Shown one piece after another: positions 24,709-33,324 of a stretch of 42,637 nt of DNA (position 1 is the first letter of the stretch; each line of letters opens with the position of its first letter). Source of the stretch: Desulfobulbus sp. Tol-SR (GTDB lineage: Bacteria; Desulfobacterota; Desulfobulbia; Desulfobulbales; Desulfocapsaceae). Location: the NCBI GenBank assembly GCA_000769715.1, contig JROS01000041.1, forward strand, positions 1 through 42,637, written 5' to 3'. The translations under genes were made by a program, and so were the position numbers. The notes beneath the pieces were generated by a model, which was not told where the DNA came from, did no database searches, and saw nothing but the letters and a program-made list of their open reading frames with translations.

Positions 24709-26028
24709 ATGCCGGAAAGCAGCATTGTAATCAAAGGAAAGAAGAAGAGCGGCTTCATTGACGCAGTCAAGGAAATTCTCCCGGAAGGGGGCAACCTCAA
24801 TCTCTGCCTGACCTGCGGCGCCTGCGTCTCCGGATGCCCGGCGGCCGGTCTGGCGGATATGGACCCGCGGAAATTCCTGCGCATGTGCGCCATGGGCCTC
24901 GATGACGAGGTGACGACGACCCCGTGGGTCTGGATGTGCACGATGTGTGAGCGGTGCAGCTATGTCTGCCCGATGAAGATCAACATCCCCCAGCTCGTCT
25001 TCAACGCCCGGGCCACCTGGCCCAGGGACAAGCGGCCCAGCGGCATCCGCAATTCCTGCGACATGGCCCTGCGCAACGATTCCAACAGCGCCATGGGGAC
25101 GGCGCCCGACGATTTCGTCTTCGTCGTCCAGGACGTGCTCGAGGAGTACCGCGAGTCGCAGCCGGAGTTCGCCGACATGGTCGCCCCGATCGACAAGGAG
25201 GGGGCCCATTTCTTCCTCAACCAGAACTCCCGCGAGCCGGTGACCGAGCCGGACGAACTGGTGCCGCTGTGGAAGATCCTCCACCTCGCCGGGGTCGACT
25301 GGACCTACGGCAGCAAGGGCTGGGCGGCGGAGAACTACTGCCTGTTCCTGGCCGAGAACGAGAGCTGGGAGCACGTCACCCGGGTCTCGGCCAACCAGGC
25401 CGACAAGCTCGGGGTGAAGGTCTTTCTCAACACCGAGTGAGGGCACATCACCTTCTCGGTCCGGGCCGGACTGAAAAAATTCAATATCGATCACAAGTTT
25501 GAAGTCGCTTCAATCTATCAGTACTACGCCAGGTGGATCCGCGAGGGGCGCCTGAAGGTCAACTCCGACTGGAACAAGGAGCTGGGGGTCAAGTTCACCA
25601 TCCAGGATCCGTGCCAGATCGTGCGCAAGAGCTTCGGCGATCCCGTCGCCGATGACCTCCGCTTCGTCGTCGAATCGGTGGTCGGCAAGGAGAACGTCAT
25701 CGAGATGACGCCGAACAAGTCGAACAACTACTGTTGCGGCGGCGGCGGCGGCTTCCTCCAGTCCGGCTACCCCGAGGAGCGGCGGGCATACGGCAAGCTC
25801 AAGTTCGACCAGATCATGGCCACCGGCGCCGACTACTGCATCACCGGCTGCCACAACTGCCATGCCCAGGTCCATGATATCGGCCACCACTTCGGCGGCA
25901 AGTTCAACACCGTCCATATCTGGACCCTGATCTGCCTGTCGCTGGGGATCCTCGGTCCCAACGAGCGGACCTACCTGGGAGACGATCTCAAGGACGTCAA
26001 TGTTTTTCATCCCGAAACAGCCCTGTGA
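24709..26028 (+). CDS. HdrD-like (HdrC-HdrB fusion) iron-sulfur selenoprotein
   Basis: The 439-residue protein is read through an in-frame TGA at 25438-25440 (Sec244). The HdrC-like start has two [4Fe-4S] motifs, C33/C36/C39/C43 and C77/C80/C83/C87. The HdrB-like rest has two CCG-type regions. The first contains NTE-U-GH, where related proteins as I recall them read TECGH. The second has DPC, CCGGGGG (C342, C343) and TGCHNC. Both sides of the TGA share one frame and protein family, and no start or ribosome site occurs just after it. A SECIS-like hairpin lies 22 bases downstream. HdrB-type subunits hold the non-cubane clusters that reduce disulfides or ferredoxin-linked partners. It lies with hdrA, mvhD, metV and metF. 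Sec insertion needs selB/selC elsewhere. Confidence 0.88.
25438..25477 (+). promoter_or_regulatory. Selenocysteine codon and bacterial SECIS-like hairpin
   Basis: After the TGA (25438-25440) the RNA can fold a stem of 25453-25462 with 25468-25477 (TTCTCGGTCC against GGACTGAAAA, with one C-A mismatch and one G-U pair). The apical loop is GGGCC at 25463-25467. The loop starts 22 bases after the TGA, has G in its first two positions and caps a ~10-pair stem, all within the known limits for bacterial SECIS elements. Confidence 0.8.
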
Positions 26029-26095
26029 TCAAGACCATGATGACCTGCAGGGAGCAACCCGAAGCTGAGATGCTGGTATCCGGAGAGAGGAAACG

Positions 26096-26968
26096 ATGAG
26101 TTTTCAGAAAAGATTACAGGCACACGAATTTGTAGTCCTCGCCGAGATGCATACCCCGAAGGGTGTGAATATCTCGAGGCTGATGACCGATGCGCGGCGC
26201 ATCAAGGGCAGGATCGATGCCGTCGTCATTCCCGATATGGACAACGGCATCATGCGCATGAGCGCCATTGCCGGCGGCGTCCTGATGCAGCAGCAGGGGG
26301 TGGAGGCGATCATCCATACCTACTGCCGCGACCGCAACCGCATGGCCCTGCAGGGCGACATCCTCGCCGCCCATGTCCTGGGCATCCAGAACCTGATCGT
26401 CGCCCACAGCGAGGAGATGAGCCAGGGCGACCACAGCGACGCCAAGACCGTCGCCGACCTCGACGAGATCGGCCTGCTCGGCGCCATCCGCCAGTTGCAG
26501 GCCGGCCGCGACATGGCCGGTTTCGATCTCGACGGCATTCCCGGCTTCACCGTCGGCTGCACCATGGCCCCCTGCGCCGATGCGGCGGAGCTGGAAGAGG
26601 AACTGGCCGCTGCCGCCAAAAAGGTCGAGGCCGGGGCGATGTTCGTCATCACCCCGCCGGTCTTCGATCTCGGCCACTTCGCCGCACTGCTGCCGAAGAT
26701 CAAGAAGCTCGGGGTCCCGATCATTCCCACCGTCTTCCTCCTCAAGTCGCTGGCCATCGCCCAGTACATCGCCAACAGCGAACCCGGGGCCCATATTTCC
26801 GATGAGCTCATCCGCCGCATCAGGAAGTCGTCGGACCGCGAACAGGAAGGGATCCAGATCGCCGGCGAGACCGTGGCGGCCTTGAAGACGATGACCGAAG
26901 GGGTGATGATCCAGACCCTCGGCTGGGAGCACAAGCTGCCGGCTATTCTCGATATCGCCGGAATCTGA
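26096..26968 (+). CDS. metF: Methylenetetrahydrofolate reductase family protein (MetF, first copy)
   Basis: This 290-residue TIM-barrel protein has MetF features: FVVLAEMHTPKGVNISRLM with the N-terminal catalytic Glu in LAEM, DRNRMALQGDILAAHVLGIQNLIVAHSEE (flavin-barrel segment; folate reductases usually read LTGD at the last motif) and GAMFVITPPVFDLGHFAALLPKIKKLGVPIIPTVF (where MetF often has TQ). VAHSEE in place of LxGD, and ITPP for ITQ, mark it as a divergent paralogue of the second MetF at 31252. It may hold FAD or FMN and pair with one of the Hdr modules. It lies between the selenoprotein and hdrA; GAGAGGAAA precedes the ATG. Confidence 0.85.
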   Translation: MSFQKRLQAHEFVVLAEMHTPKGVNISRLMTDARRIKGRIDAVVIPDMDNGIMRMSAIAGGVLMQQQGVEAIIHTYCRDRNRMALQGDILAAHVLGIQNLIVAHSEEMSQGDHSDAKTVADLDEIGLLGAIRQLQAGRDMAGFDLDGIPGFTVGCTMAPCADAAELEEELAAAAKKVEAGAMFVITPPVFDLGHFAALLPKIKKLGVPIIPTVFLLKSLAIAQYIANSEPGAHISDELIRRIRKSSDREQEGIQIAGETVAALKTMTEGVMIQTLGWEHKLPAILDIAGI

Positions 26969-26996
26969 CAACCAATCGTCGCCGGTCCTAAAACAC

Positions 26997-27025
26997 CGGG
27001 TCCCCGGACAGCGTCCGGGAGCCCG
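26997..27025 (+). promoter_or_regulatory. Strong GC hairpin between metF and hdrA
   Basis: CGGGTCCCCGGAC (26997-27009) pairs with GTCCGGGAGCCCG (27013-27025) around an AGC loop with two internal mismatches. No T-run follows, so it is more likely an RNA-processing or stability element within the operon than a terminator. Confidence 0.5.
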
Positions 27026-27055
27026 CCGTCGGGCCGGGGAAATGAAGAGAGAGAC

Positions 27056-30000
27056 ATGCACAATACAAATACCAGCAACAACAGAGTCCTGGTGATCGGC
27101 GGCGGTATGGCCGGCATCCGTACGGCCCTCGACCTGGCCGAGGCCGAAAAGAACGTCATCCTCGTTGATCGCGCCTACTCCATCGGCGGCCTGATGACCC
27201 AGCTCGATCGAACCTTCCCGACCAACAACTGCGATCTGTGCACCCTGTCGCCCAATCTCTCCGAGAGCAGCCGCCAGGAACACATCGAGCTGGTGACGAT
27301 GACCACGGTCACCGACGTCAAGGGCAAGAAGGGCGATTTCACGGTCCAGCTCGAGACCGCCCCCCGCTATATCAACCTCGACAAGTGCACCGCCTGCGGC
27401 GAGTGCCACAAGAGATATCCCGAGTGGGTGCGGTTCACCCCCGGTCTCGATCATCGCGCCCCGACCTGCATGCGCTATCCCCAGGCCACCCCCCAGGCCT
27501 TTTCGATCGACATGGCCAAGTGCACCGACGTCAAGGCCCTGATGGATACCTGCCCGGCCGGGGCGATCAACCCCGATGATTTCGGCAGCAACCGCGAGGT
27601 CAAATGCGCCTCGATCGTCTTCGTCCCCGGCGGCGCCCTGTTCGATCCCAGTCATCTCGATTATCTCGGCTATGCCGCTCAGCCCGATGTCGTCACCAGC
27701 CTCGAGTACGAGCGGATCCTCTCCGCCTCAGGCCCCACCACGGGGCGGCTGGTGCGACCCTCGAACGGCGCTCAACCGAAGAAGGTCGCCTGGATCCAGT
27801 GCGTCGGCTCGCGCGGTCTGCAGAAGGGGGCCGGTCAGTACTGTTCCAGCGCCTGCTGCATGTTCGCCCTCAAGGAGGCCATCGTCACCAAGGAGCGATT
27901 CGGCGACGACATCGAGACGACGATCTTCTACATGGACATGCGGACCATGGGCAAGGATTACGAGCGCTATTATCTGCGGGCGCGGGACGAATTCGGGGTC
28001 CGCTTCGTCCGCAGCCGGCCGCACAGCGTTCTCCGCCCGGTCGGGACCGATAACCTCGTGGTGACCTACGGCACCGACAGCGGTGCTCACAATGTGACCG
28101 AGGAATTCGATATCGTCGTCCTCTCCACCGGTTTCCGGGTGGCCGACGATGTCCGGATCCTGGCCGGCAAGCTGGGCCTTGATCTCAACAGCGGCGGGTT
28201 CCCGAAGACCGATGGCTTCAATCCGGTGGTCACCTCGGTGCCGGGCGTCTACGTCGCCGGGGTCATCGAGGCCCCCAAGGACATCCCCGAGACCATGGTC
28301 CAGGCCAGCGCCGCCGCGATCATGGCCGCCGGCGATCTGGCTCCTGCCGCAATGGCCGAGACGGTCGAAGAGGGCGAAGCGGACCAGGAGCTGCTGCCGC
28401 CCGAGTTCGGAGTGGTCGGCGAGGAGCCGCGGGTCGGGGTCTTCATCTGCGACTGCGGCGAGAATATCGGCGGGGTGATCGATGCCGCCGCCCTGGCCGA
28501 ATACGCCGGCACCCTGCCCCATGTCGCCGTCGCCCGGCTGCAGGGACACGGCTGCAGCCGCGAGTCGATGCGCCAGATCCAGCAGATCGTTGCCGACGAG
28601 AAGATCAACCGGGTGGTGATCGGCGGCTGTTCGCCCCGCACCCATGAGGCCAAATTCCAGGAAGTCATCCGCAAGGCCGGCCTTAACCGCTATCTCCTCG
28701 AGATCGCCAACATCCGCGATCAGGTCACCTGGGTCCATGCCCACCGGGCGGCAGGGGCGACGGACAAGGCCAAGGACCTCATCCGGATGGCGGTCGGCAG
28801 TGTCGTCCGCTCCCAGCCGCTGGCCGACCACAGCCTGCCGATGAACAAGGACGTGCTGGTCGTCGGCGGCGGGGTCGCCGGCATGACCGCCGCCCTCCAG
28901 CTCGCCGACCATGGCCACAAGGTCTACCTCGCCGAACGCTCGGCAACCCTGGGCGGCCAGGCGGCGAAGATCCACCGGACCCTGGAGGGCAACGAGGTGG
29001 CGCCGCTGGTGCGCGATCTCGTCGCCCGCACCGAGGCCCATGACAATATCCAGGTCATCACCCGGGCGCTGATCGTCGATCACGGCGGTCTGCCCGGCAT
29101 GTTCCGGACCGGGATGCAGACCGGGCGGCAGATGTTCTACCGTCAGATCGAGCACGGCGTCACCATCCTCGCCACCGGGGCCCTGCCCAACCGCCCGGCC
29201 AAGTATCTGCTCGACGAGTGCAGCCAGGTGTCGACCCAGTTCGACCTGCAGAACCTGATCGAGGAAAAACCCGGCACCGTCCGGGCCTGGGACAACGTGG
29301 TGATGATCCAGTGCGTCGGATCGCGGACCCCCGACAATCCCAACTGTTCCCGGATCTGCTGCCAGAATGCGGTCAAGAACGCCCTGCGGATCCTCGAGAT
29401 CAACCCCGAGGCCCGCATCTTCGTCCTCTATCGCGACATGCGGACTTACGGGTTCCAGGAGGAATACTACCAGAAGGCGCGTCAGGCCGGGGTGATCTTC
29501 GTCCGCTACAGTGCCGAGGCGCCGCCCCGGGTCGAAGCGGCGGGGGAGATGGTCGAGGTCACCTTCACCGACCCGGTGCTGGGCCGCGAGATCACCGTCA
29601 ACGCCGACCGGCTCTGTCTCAGCACCGGCCTGGTGGCCGATGAGGACGGCAACGACGAGTTGGCGATGATCTTCAAGATCCCGCGGACCGCCGACGGCTA
29701 TTTTCTCGAAGACCATGTCAAGCTGCGGCCGGTCGATCTGCCGGTGCCCGGCTTCTTCGTCGCCGGCTGCGCCCACGGGCCGAAGCTGATCAGGGAGAGT
29801 ATCGCCCAGGCGCTGGCCGCCTCTTCGCGGGCGCTGACGATGCTGGCCCGCGATACCATCGATCTCGGCGCCAGGGCGGCCCGGGTCGACCGCGACCGGT
29901 GCGCCGCCTGCCTCATCTGCGTCCGGTCCTGTCCCTTCGGCATCCCCTTCATCAATGCCGACGGCTATTCGGAAATCGACCCGGCAAAATGCCACGGCTG

Positions 30001-30109
30001 CGGCGTCTGCGCCGCCGTCTGTCCGGCCAAGGCCATCCAGTTGATGCAGTTCGAGGATGACCGGATCATGGCCAAACTGGAAGAACTCTTTGAGAGGAAT
30101 ATCGCGTGA
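27056..30109 (+). CDS. hdrA: Double-length HdrA-like flavoprotein (two FAD modules, C-terminal ferredoxin domain)
   Basis: The 1017-residue protein contains two HdrA-like halves. The first (1-~460) has an FAD site VLVIGGGMAG (11-20), FPTNNCDLCTLSPNL, a degenerate ferredoxin-like insert (CTACGECHKRYPEW, CPAGAI) and CVGSRGLQKGAGQYCSSACC. The second has VFICDCGENIGGV, HGCSRESM, GGCSPRTHE and a second FAD site VLVVGGGVAGMTAAL near residue 600. CVGSR...NCSRICC comes later, and two [4Fe-4S] motifs lie at about 949-990 (CAACLICVRSCP, CHGCGVCAAVCP). HdrA is the flavin-based bifurcation centre of heterodisulfide-reductase complexes. Double HdrA proteins occur in bacterial MetFV/Hdr loci. Its stop overlaps the mvhD start. 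Confidence 0.92.
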   Translation: MHNTNTSNNRVLVIGGGMAGIRTALDLAEAEKNVILVDRAYSIGGLMTQLDRTFPTNNCDLCTLSPNLSESSRQEHIELVTMTTVTDVKGKKGDFTVQLETAPRYINLDKCTACGECHKRYPEWVRFTPGLDHRAPTCMRYPQATPQAFSIDMAKCTDVKALMDTCPAGAINPDDFGSNREVKCASIVFVPGGALFDPSHLDYLGYAAQPDVVTSLEYERILSASGPTTGRLVRPSNGAQPKKVAWIQCVGSRGLQKGAGQYCSSACCMFALKEAIVTKERFGDDIETTIFYMDMRTMGKDYERYYLRARDEFGVRFVRSRPHSVLRPVGTDNLVVTYGTDSGAHNVTEEFDIVVLSTGFRVADDVRILAGKLGLDLNSGGFPKTDGFNPVVTSVPGVYVAGVIEAPKDIPETMVQASAAAIMAAGDLAPAAMAETVEEGEADQELLPPEFGVVGEEPRVGVFICDCGENIGGVIDAAALAEYAGTLPHVAVARLQGHGCSRESMRQIQQIVADEKINRVVIGGCSPRTHEAKFQEVIRKAGLNRYLLEIANIRDQVTWVHAHRAAGATDKAKDLIRMAVGSVVRSQPLADHSLPMNKDVLVVGGGVAGMTAALQLADHGHKVYLAERSATLGGQAAKIHRTLEGNEVAPLVRDLVARTEAHDNIQVITRALIVDHGGLPGMFRTGMQTGRQMFYRQIEHGVTILATGALPNRPAKYLLDECSQVSTQFDLQNLIEEKPGTVRAWDNVVMIQCVGSRTPDNPNCSRICCQNAVKNALRILEINPEARIFVLYRDMRTYGFQEEYYQKARQAGVIFVRYSAEAPPRVEAAGEMVEVTFTDPVLGREITVNADRLCLSTGLVADEDGNDELAMIFKIPRTADGYFLEDHVKLRPVDLPVPGFFVAGCAHGPKLIRESIAQALAASSRALTMLARDTIDLGARAARVDRDRCAACLICVRSCPFGIPFINADGYSEIDPAKCHGCGVCAAVCPAKAIQLMQFEDDRIMAKLEELFERNIA

Positions 30110-30543
30110 TGGACAAATTCGAACCGGTCATCGTGGCCTTCTGCTGCCACTACTGTGCCTATACCGCCGCCGACATGGCGGGGAGCCAGCGGCTCTCCTA
30201 TCCCCCCAACGTCAAGGTCATCCGGGTCCCCTGCTCGGGCAAGGTCGATGCGATGCATGTCATCAAGGCCTTCGAGAAGGGGGTTGACGGGGTGTACGTC
30301 GCCGGCTGCCTCGAGGGCGACTGCCACTTCAAGAACGGCAACACCAAGGCCACCCGCATGGTAGCCTATGTTCGCAGATATATGGATGAAATCGGCATCG
30401 AGCCGGAGCGCCTGGAAATGGTGACGATGTCCGCCGGCATGGGCTACCGTTTCGCCCAGGTGGCGACGGAGATCACCGAGAAGATCCGTGGGATGGGACC
30501 GAGCCCGATCCATGCCGCCATCGAAACGGGAAAAGCGGCCTGA
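30109..30543 (+). CDS. mvhD: MvhD-family [2Fe-2S] electron-transfer subunit
   Basis: The ATG at 30109 overlaps the hdrA stop (TGATG); an in-frame GTG at 30106 is the alternative. The 144-residue protein has the MvhD/FlpD cysteines: FCCHYCAYTAAD (C12, C13, C16), VPCSGKVD, and GCLEGDCHF. MvhD carries one [2Fe-2S] cluster and hands electrons from a hydrogenase, formate dehydrogenase or NAD(P)H module to HdrA. No such donor gene is in the window, so the electron source or sink must be encoded elsewhere or be MetF itself. Confidence 0.93.
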   Translation: MDKFEPVIVAFCCHYCAYTAADMAGSQRLSYPPNVKVIRVPCSGKVDAMHVIKAFEKGVDGVYVAGCLEGDCHFKNGNTKATRMVAYVRRYMDEIGIEPERLEMVTMSAGMGYRFAQVATEITEKIRGMGPSPIHAAIETGKAA

Positions 30544-30586
30544 AGGCGATTACCCGGCAATTTTTGCAACAGGAGAGTGAACAACA

Positions 30587-31255
30587 ATGATCACGGCAGA
30601 ACGAAAACCCTTGGAAGAACTCATTGAATATATCCGCCCCTACCGTCGCATCCTGCTCGTCGGCTGCAACGAATGCGTGACGGTCTGCGCCGCCGGCGGC
30701 CGCAAGGAAGTCGGTCTGCTCGCCTCCGGGCTGCAGATGGCCCTGCTCAAGGCCGGCACGAGCATCGAGGTGCGGGAGCATACTCTCGAGCGTCAGTGCG
30801 ACCCCGAGTATGTCGAGGAACTGGTGCCGATGCTCGACGGCGTCGACGCGGTGATGTCGATGGCCTGCGGCTGCGGAGTCCAGGAAGTGGCCCGCCGCTA
30901 CAAGGATAAGCCGGTCTTTCCGGCCCTGAACACCAAGTTCATGGGGGCCTCGGAACGACAGGGCGTCTGGGCGGAGAGGTGCATGGGCTGCGGCAACTGT
31001 CTGCTTGGCCAGACCGGCGGCATCTGCCCGATCGCCCGCTGTGCCAAACAGTTGATGAACGGTCCCTGCGGCGGTTCGACCGGTGGCCACTGCGAGATCA
31101 GCGAGGAGGTCGACTGCGCTTGGGCCCTGATCTGGGAGAGGTTGAAGGATTTAGGGCAGCAGGATCGCTATGTGGAGATTACCCCGGCCAAGGATTGGCG
31201 GGCAGGTAAGGGTGCTGGCCCAAGAAAGATAATCAGAGAGGATCTGGCAGAATGA
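30587..31255 (+). CDS. metV: MetV-type iron-sulfur/zinc subunit of methylene-THF reductase
   Basis: This 222-residue protein has the layout of MetV, the small subunit of the acetogenic methylene-THF reductase. An N-terminal part has GCNECVTVCAAGG (27-39) and MACGCGVQ. A C-terminal domain follows with many cysteines, CMGCGNCLLGQTGGICPIARC then GPCGGSTGGHCEI (the MTHFR C-terminal family). These bind [4Fe-4S] clusters and zinc and pass electrons to the MetF flavin. The stop overlaps the start of the second metF by four bases, so the two are translated together as a MetFV pair. Confidence 0.92.
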   Translation: MITAERKPLEELIEYIRPYRRILLVGCNECVTVCAAGGRKEVGLLASGLQMALLKAGTSIEVREHTLERQCDPEYVEELVPMLDGVDAVMSMACGCGVQEVARRYKDKPVFPALNTKFMGASERQGVWAERCMGCGNCLLGQTGGICPIARCAKQLMNGPCGGSTGGHCEISEEVDCAWALIWERLKDLGQQDRYVEITPAKDWRAGKGAGPRKIIREDLAE

Positions 31256-32175
31256 AAACCGAAAGCAAACTGGAGAAGGTGCTGGCCGCAGGGCATCTGG
31301 CGGTAACCTCCGAATGTGGCCCGCCGCGTGGGTGCTTGCCCGACAAGGTGAGGGAAAAAGGAAAATATCTCGAAGGCGTTGTCGATGCCGTCAACGTCAC
31401 CGACAACCAGACGGCGATGGTCCGGATGTCGAGTCTCGCCGCCTCGGTGATCCTCAAGCAGGAAGGGCTCAACCCGCTGCTGCAGGTCGTCAGCCGTGAC
31501 CGCAACCGCCTGGCGATGCAGGCCGACATCATCGGCGCCTATTCGCTGGGAATCAACACGATGCTCTGTCTGTCGGGCGATCACACCAAGTTCGGTGACC
31601 ACCCGATGGCCGCCAACGTCCATGACATCGACTCGATCCAGATGATCCAGATGGTCAAGCAGATGCGAGACGAAGGCCTGTTCCAGGGTGGGGCCGAGAT
31701 CAAGAGCCCGCCGAAGATGTTCATCGGCGCCGCCGCCAACCCCTTTGCCGATCCCTTCGAGCTCCGGGTCCTGCGTCTGGCCAAGAAGGTCGCGGCGGGG
31801 GCGGATTTCATCCAGACCCAGTGCATCTTCAACGTCGACAAGTTCGAGAAGTGGATGGAAGGGGTCCGGTCGATGGGGCTGCACAAGAAGTGCTACATCC
31901 TCGCCGGCGTCACCCCGATCAAGTCGGTCGGGGCGGCCCGCTACATGAAGAACAAGGTTCCCGGCATGGACGTCCCGCAGGAGATCGTCGACCGGATGGC
32001 GGCCCAGCCGAAGGAGAAGCAGCCGGAGGAGGGGATCACCATCTGCATCGAGACCATCGAGCGCCTGAAGAAGATCGAGGGCGTCGCCGGCTTCCATATC
32101 ATGGCCATCGACTGGGAAGAAAAGGTGAAGGAAATCGTTGAGCGGGCCGGCCTGCTGCCCAGACCTGTAGTATAG
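31252..32175 (+). CDS. metF: Methylenetetrahydrofolate reductase (MetF, second copy)
   Basis: This 307-residue TIM barrel is closer to standard MetF than the first copy. It has LAVTSECGPPRG (catalytic Glu within SECGPP), QVVSRDRNRLAMQADIIGAYSLGINTMLCLSGDH (the LSGD/LTGD flavin loop) and AGADFIQTQCIFNVDKF (the TQ motif with substrate-binding residues). It reduces methylene-THF to methyl-THF, or the reverse in acetate or C1 oxidation. Being coupled to metV and downstream of hdrA and mvhD, it probably forms the MetFV catalytic module of a flavin-bifurcating complex. Direction and stoichiometry are not visible in the sequence. Confidence 0.93.
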   Translation: MKTESKLEKVLAAGHLAVTSECGPPRGCLPDKVREKGKYLEGVVDAVNVTDNQTAMVRMSSLAASVILKQEGLNPLLQVVSRDRNRLAMQADIIGAYSLGINTMLCLSGDHTKFGDHPMAANVHDIDSIQMIQMVKQMRDEGLFQGGAEIKSPPKMFIGAAANPFADPFELRVLRLAKKVAAGADFIQTQCIFNVDKFEKWMEGVRSMGLHKKCYILAGVTPIKSVGAARYMKNKVPGMDVPQEIVDRMAAQPKEKQPEEGITICIETIERLKKIEGVAGFHIMAIDWEEKVKEIVERAGLLPRPVV

Positions 32176-32221
32176 ATAAACCTGTGACTGATCTCAACAA
32201 GAGTTGAGGAGGATGGAAGGC

Positions 32222-32605
32222 ATGAGTAAGAACAACCTCATACTGGTAGTGGATGACGATACGGATCTGGTCGAGATGATGGCCATGAAACTGGAGAGCA
32301 AGAAATTCCGGGTCGCCAAGGCCTATGACGGCGTCGAGGCGATGGCCAGGATCAAGGAGGAACGGCCGGCGCTGATCATCCTCGATGTGATGATGCCGCG
32401 CAAGGATGGGTACACCCTGTGCAACGAGCTGAAGACGTCCGAGGAGTACAAGGGCATCGTCGTGGTCCTGCTGACCGCGGTGACCGATGCGATCTCCTCG
32501 ACCAACTACACCCATATGGGCGGCAAGACCACCCTGGCCGACGATTACGTGCCGAAGCCGGTCGATATGGACAAGCTGGTTGAGATCGTCCAGGACAGCC
32601 TGTAA
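32222..32605 (+). CDS. Single-domain response regulator (CheY-like)
   Basis: I start at the ATG at 32222, nine bases after GAGGAGG; the in-frame ATG at 32213 touches that site. The 127-residue receiver has the acidic cluster D11-D13, phospho-acceptor D55 in LIILDVMMPRKDG, a Thr in VLLTAV and K115 in YVPKPVD. An extra loop (DAISSTNYTHMGGKTTLADD) precedes the lysine. There is no output domain, so it signals through a partner. It ends the Hdr/MetF operon and may link it to the kinases that follow. Confidence 0.93.
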   Translation: MSKNNLILVVDDDTDLVEMMAMKLESKKFRVAKAYDGVEAMARIKEERPALIILDVMMPRKDGYTLCNELKTSEEYKGIVVVLLTAVTDAISSTNYTHMGGKTTLADDYVPKPVDMDKLVEIVQDSL

Positions 32606-32681
32606 GCCCCATTCCCGCATCGAGACTGGCCGGAAGAGGTCATGTGTTCGATGCGGGATCGCGGCCGACGTATCACCTTCT

Positions 32682-32711
32682 GATCCTCCGGGCCCGCCCG
32701 GAGGATCTTTT
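32682..32711 (+). terminator. Intrinsic terminator of the tusA-hdr-met operon
   Basis: GATCCTCCGGG (32682-32692) and CCCGGAGGATC (32697-32707) form a perfect 11-bp stem with loop CCCG, followed by TTTT (32708-32711). It lies 76 bases after the response-regulator gene. Confidence 0.88.
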
Positions 32712-32735
32712 AATACCTTTTTCAGCCGATGACGA

Positions 32736-33299
32736 GTGGACGAGCATCTTCCGCCTCCAGATGATCCGCGGATTGATATCGGCGGGATCAAGTTCAGCCC
32801 GGAGCTGGTCCAGTACACCTGCCGCCAGGTCTCATCCGCCGACCGGTCGCTGTCGGAATTGCTGCGGCAGATGGCCGAACGCCGGATCAACCTGTCGTTT
32901 TACTGCTCCGGCCGGGATGGGGAACTGAGCCGCGGCACGTTCTGCGTTGCCGCTGCCGATGCCGTTCAGGTCGACCGGATCTTCGACGGCCTGTCGCCCG
33001 ATGAGGCCGGCGCGAACGGCCAACCGTGGACCGGGCGGGTCGAGCGCATCACCCGGATCGGCACCCTGACCATTTTCCCGCATCGACGCAGTCCCACCCT
33101 GCTCGGCCGCGTTGTCGCCTCCCTCGCCGAGGCGGGTATCCCCATCCACAGTCTCTGCACCTCGATCTCGGCGTTGTCGGTCAACATCGATTTCCCGCTG
33201 CTCGATGAGGCAGTGGCCATACTGGGCGCCGTGGTCGATCTGCCGGAGCACCATTCCCCTTTCCGGCCCGAATTCTCCATCACCCAGATCAAACGTTGA
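32736..33299 (+). CDS. ACT-like regulatory protein, first of a tandem pair
   Basis: The 187-residue protein appears to hold two ACT-type betaalphabetabetaalphabeta units. The first is about 14-75 (SLSELLRQMAERRINLSFYCSG). The second is about 100-175 (ITRIGTLTIFPHRRSPTLLGRVVASLAEAGIPIHSLCTSISALSVNIDF), whose pattern is like the aspartokinase ACT domain. No enzyme domain is attached, so it probably binds an amino acid or similar ligand and acts through a partner. The GTG start has no strong ribosome site; a later start is possible. It is paralogous to the next gene and lies just upstream of a PAS histidine kinase. The family assignment rests on pattern only. Confidence 0.7.
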   Translation: MDEHLPPPDDPRIDIGGIKFSPELVQYTCRQVSSADRSLSELLRQMAERRINLSFYCSGRDGELSRGTFCVAAADAVQVDRIFDGLSPDEAGANGQPWTGRVERITRIGTLTIFPHRRSPTLLGRVVASLAEAGIPIHSLCTSISALSVNIDFPLLDEAVAILGAVVDLPEHHSPFRPEFSITQIKR

Positions 33300-33324
33300 G
33301 TGCGGTGTATTTTCTGAGCAGCCA

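Noticed and set aside
25438..25440. Reading the TGA as a true stop that splits the HdrD-like gene into two genes or a pseudogene
   Set aside because: The frame continues unbroken in the same family, no ribosome site or start lies just after, and a SECIS-like hairpin is at the right distance. The neighbours in the operon are intact.
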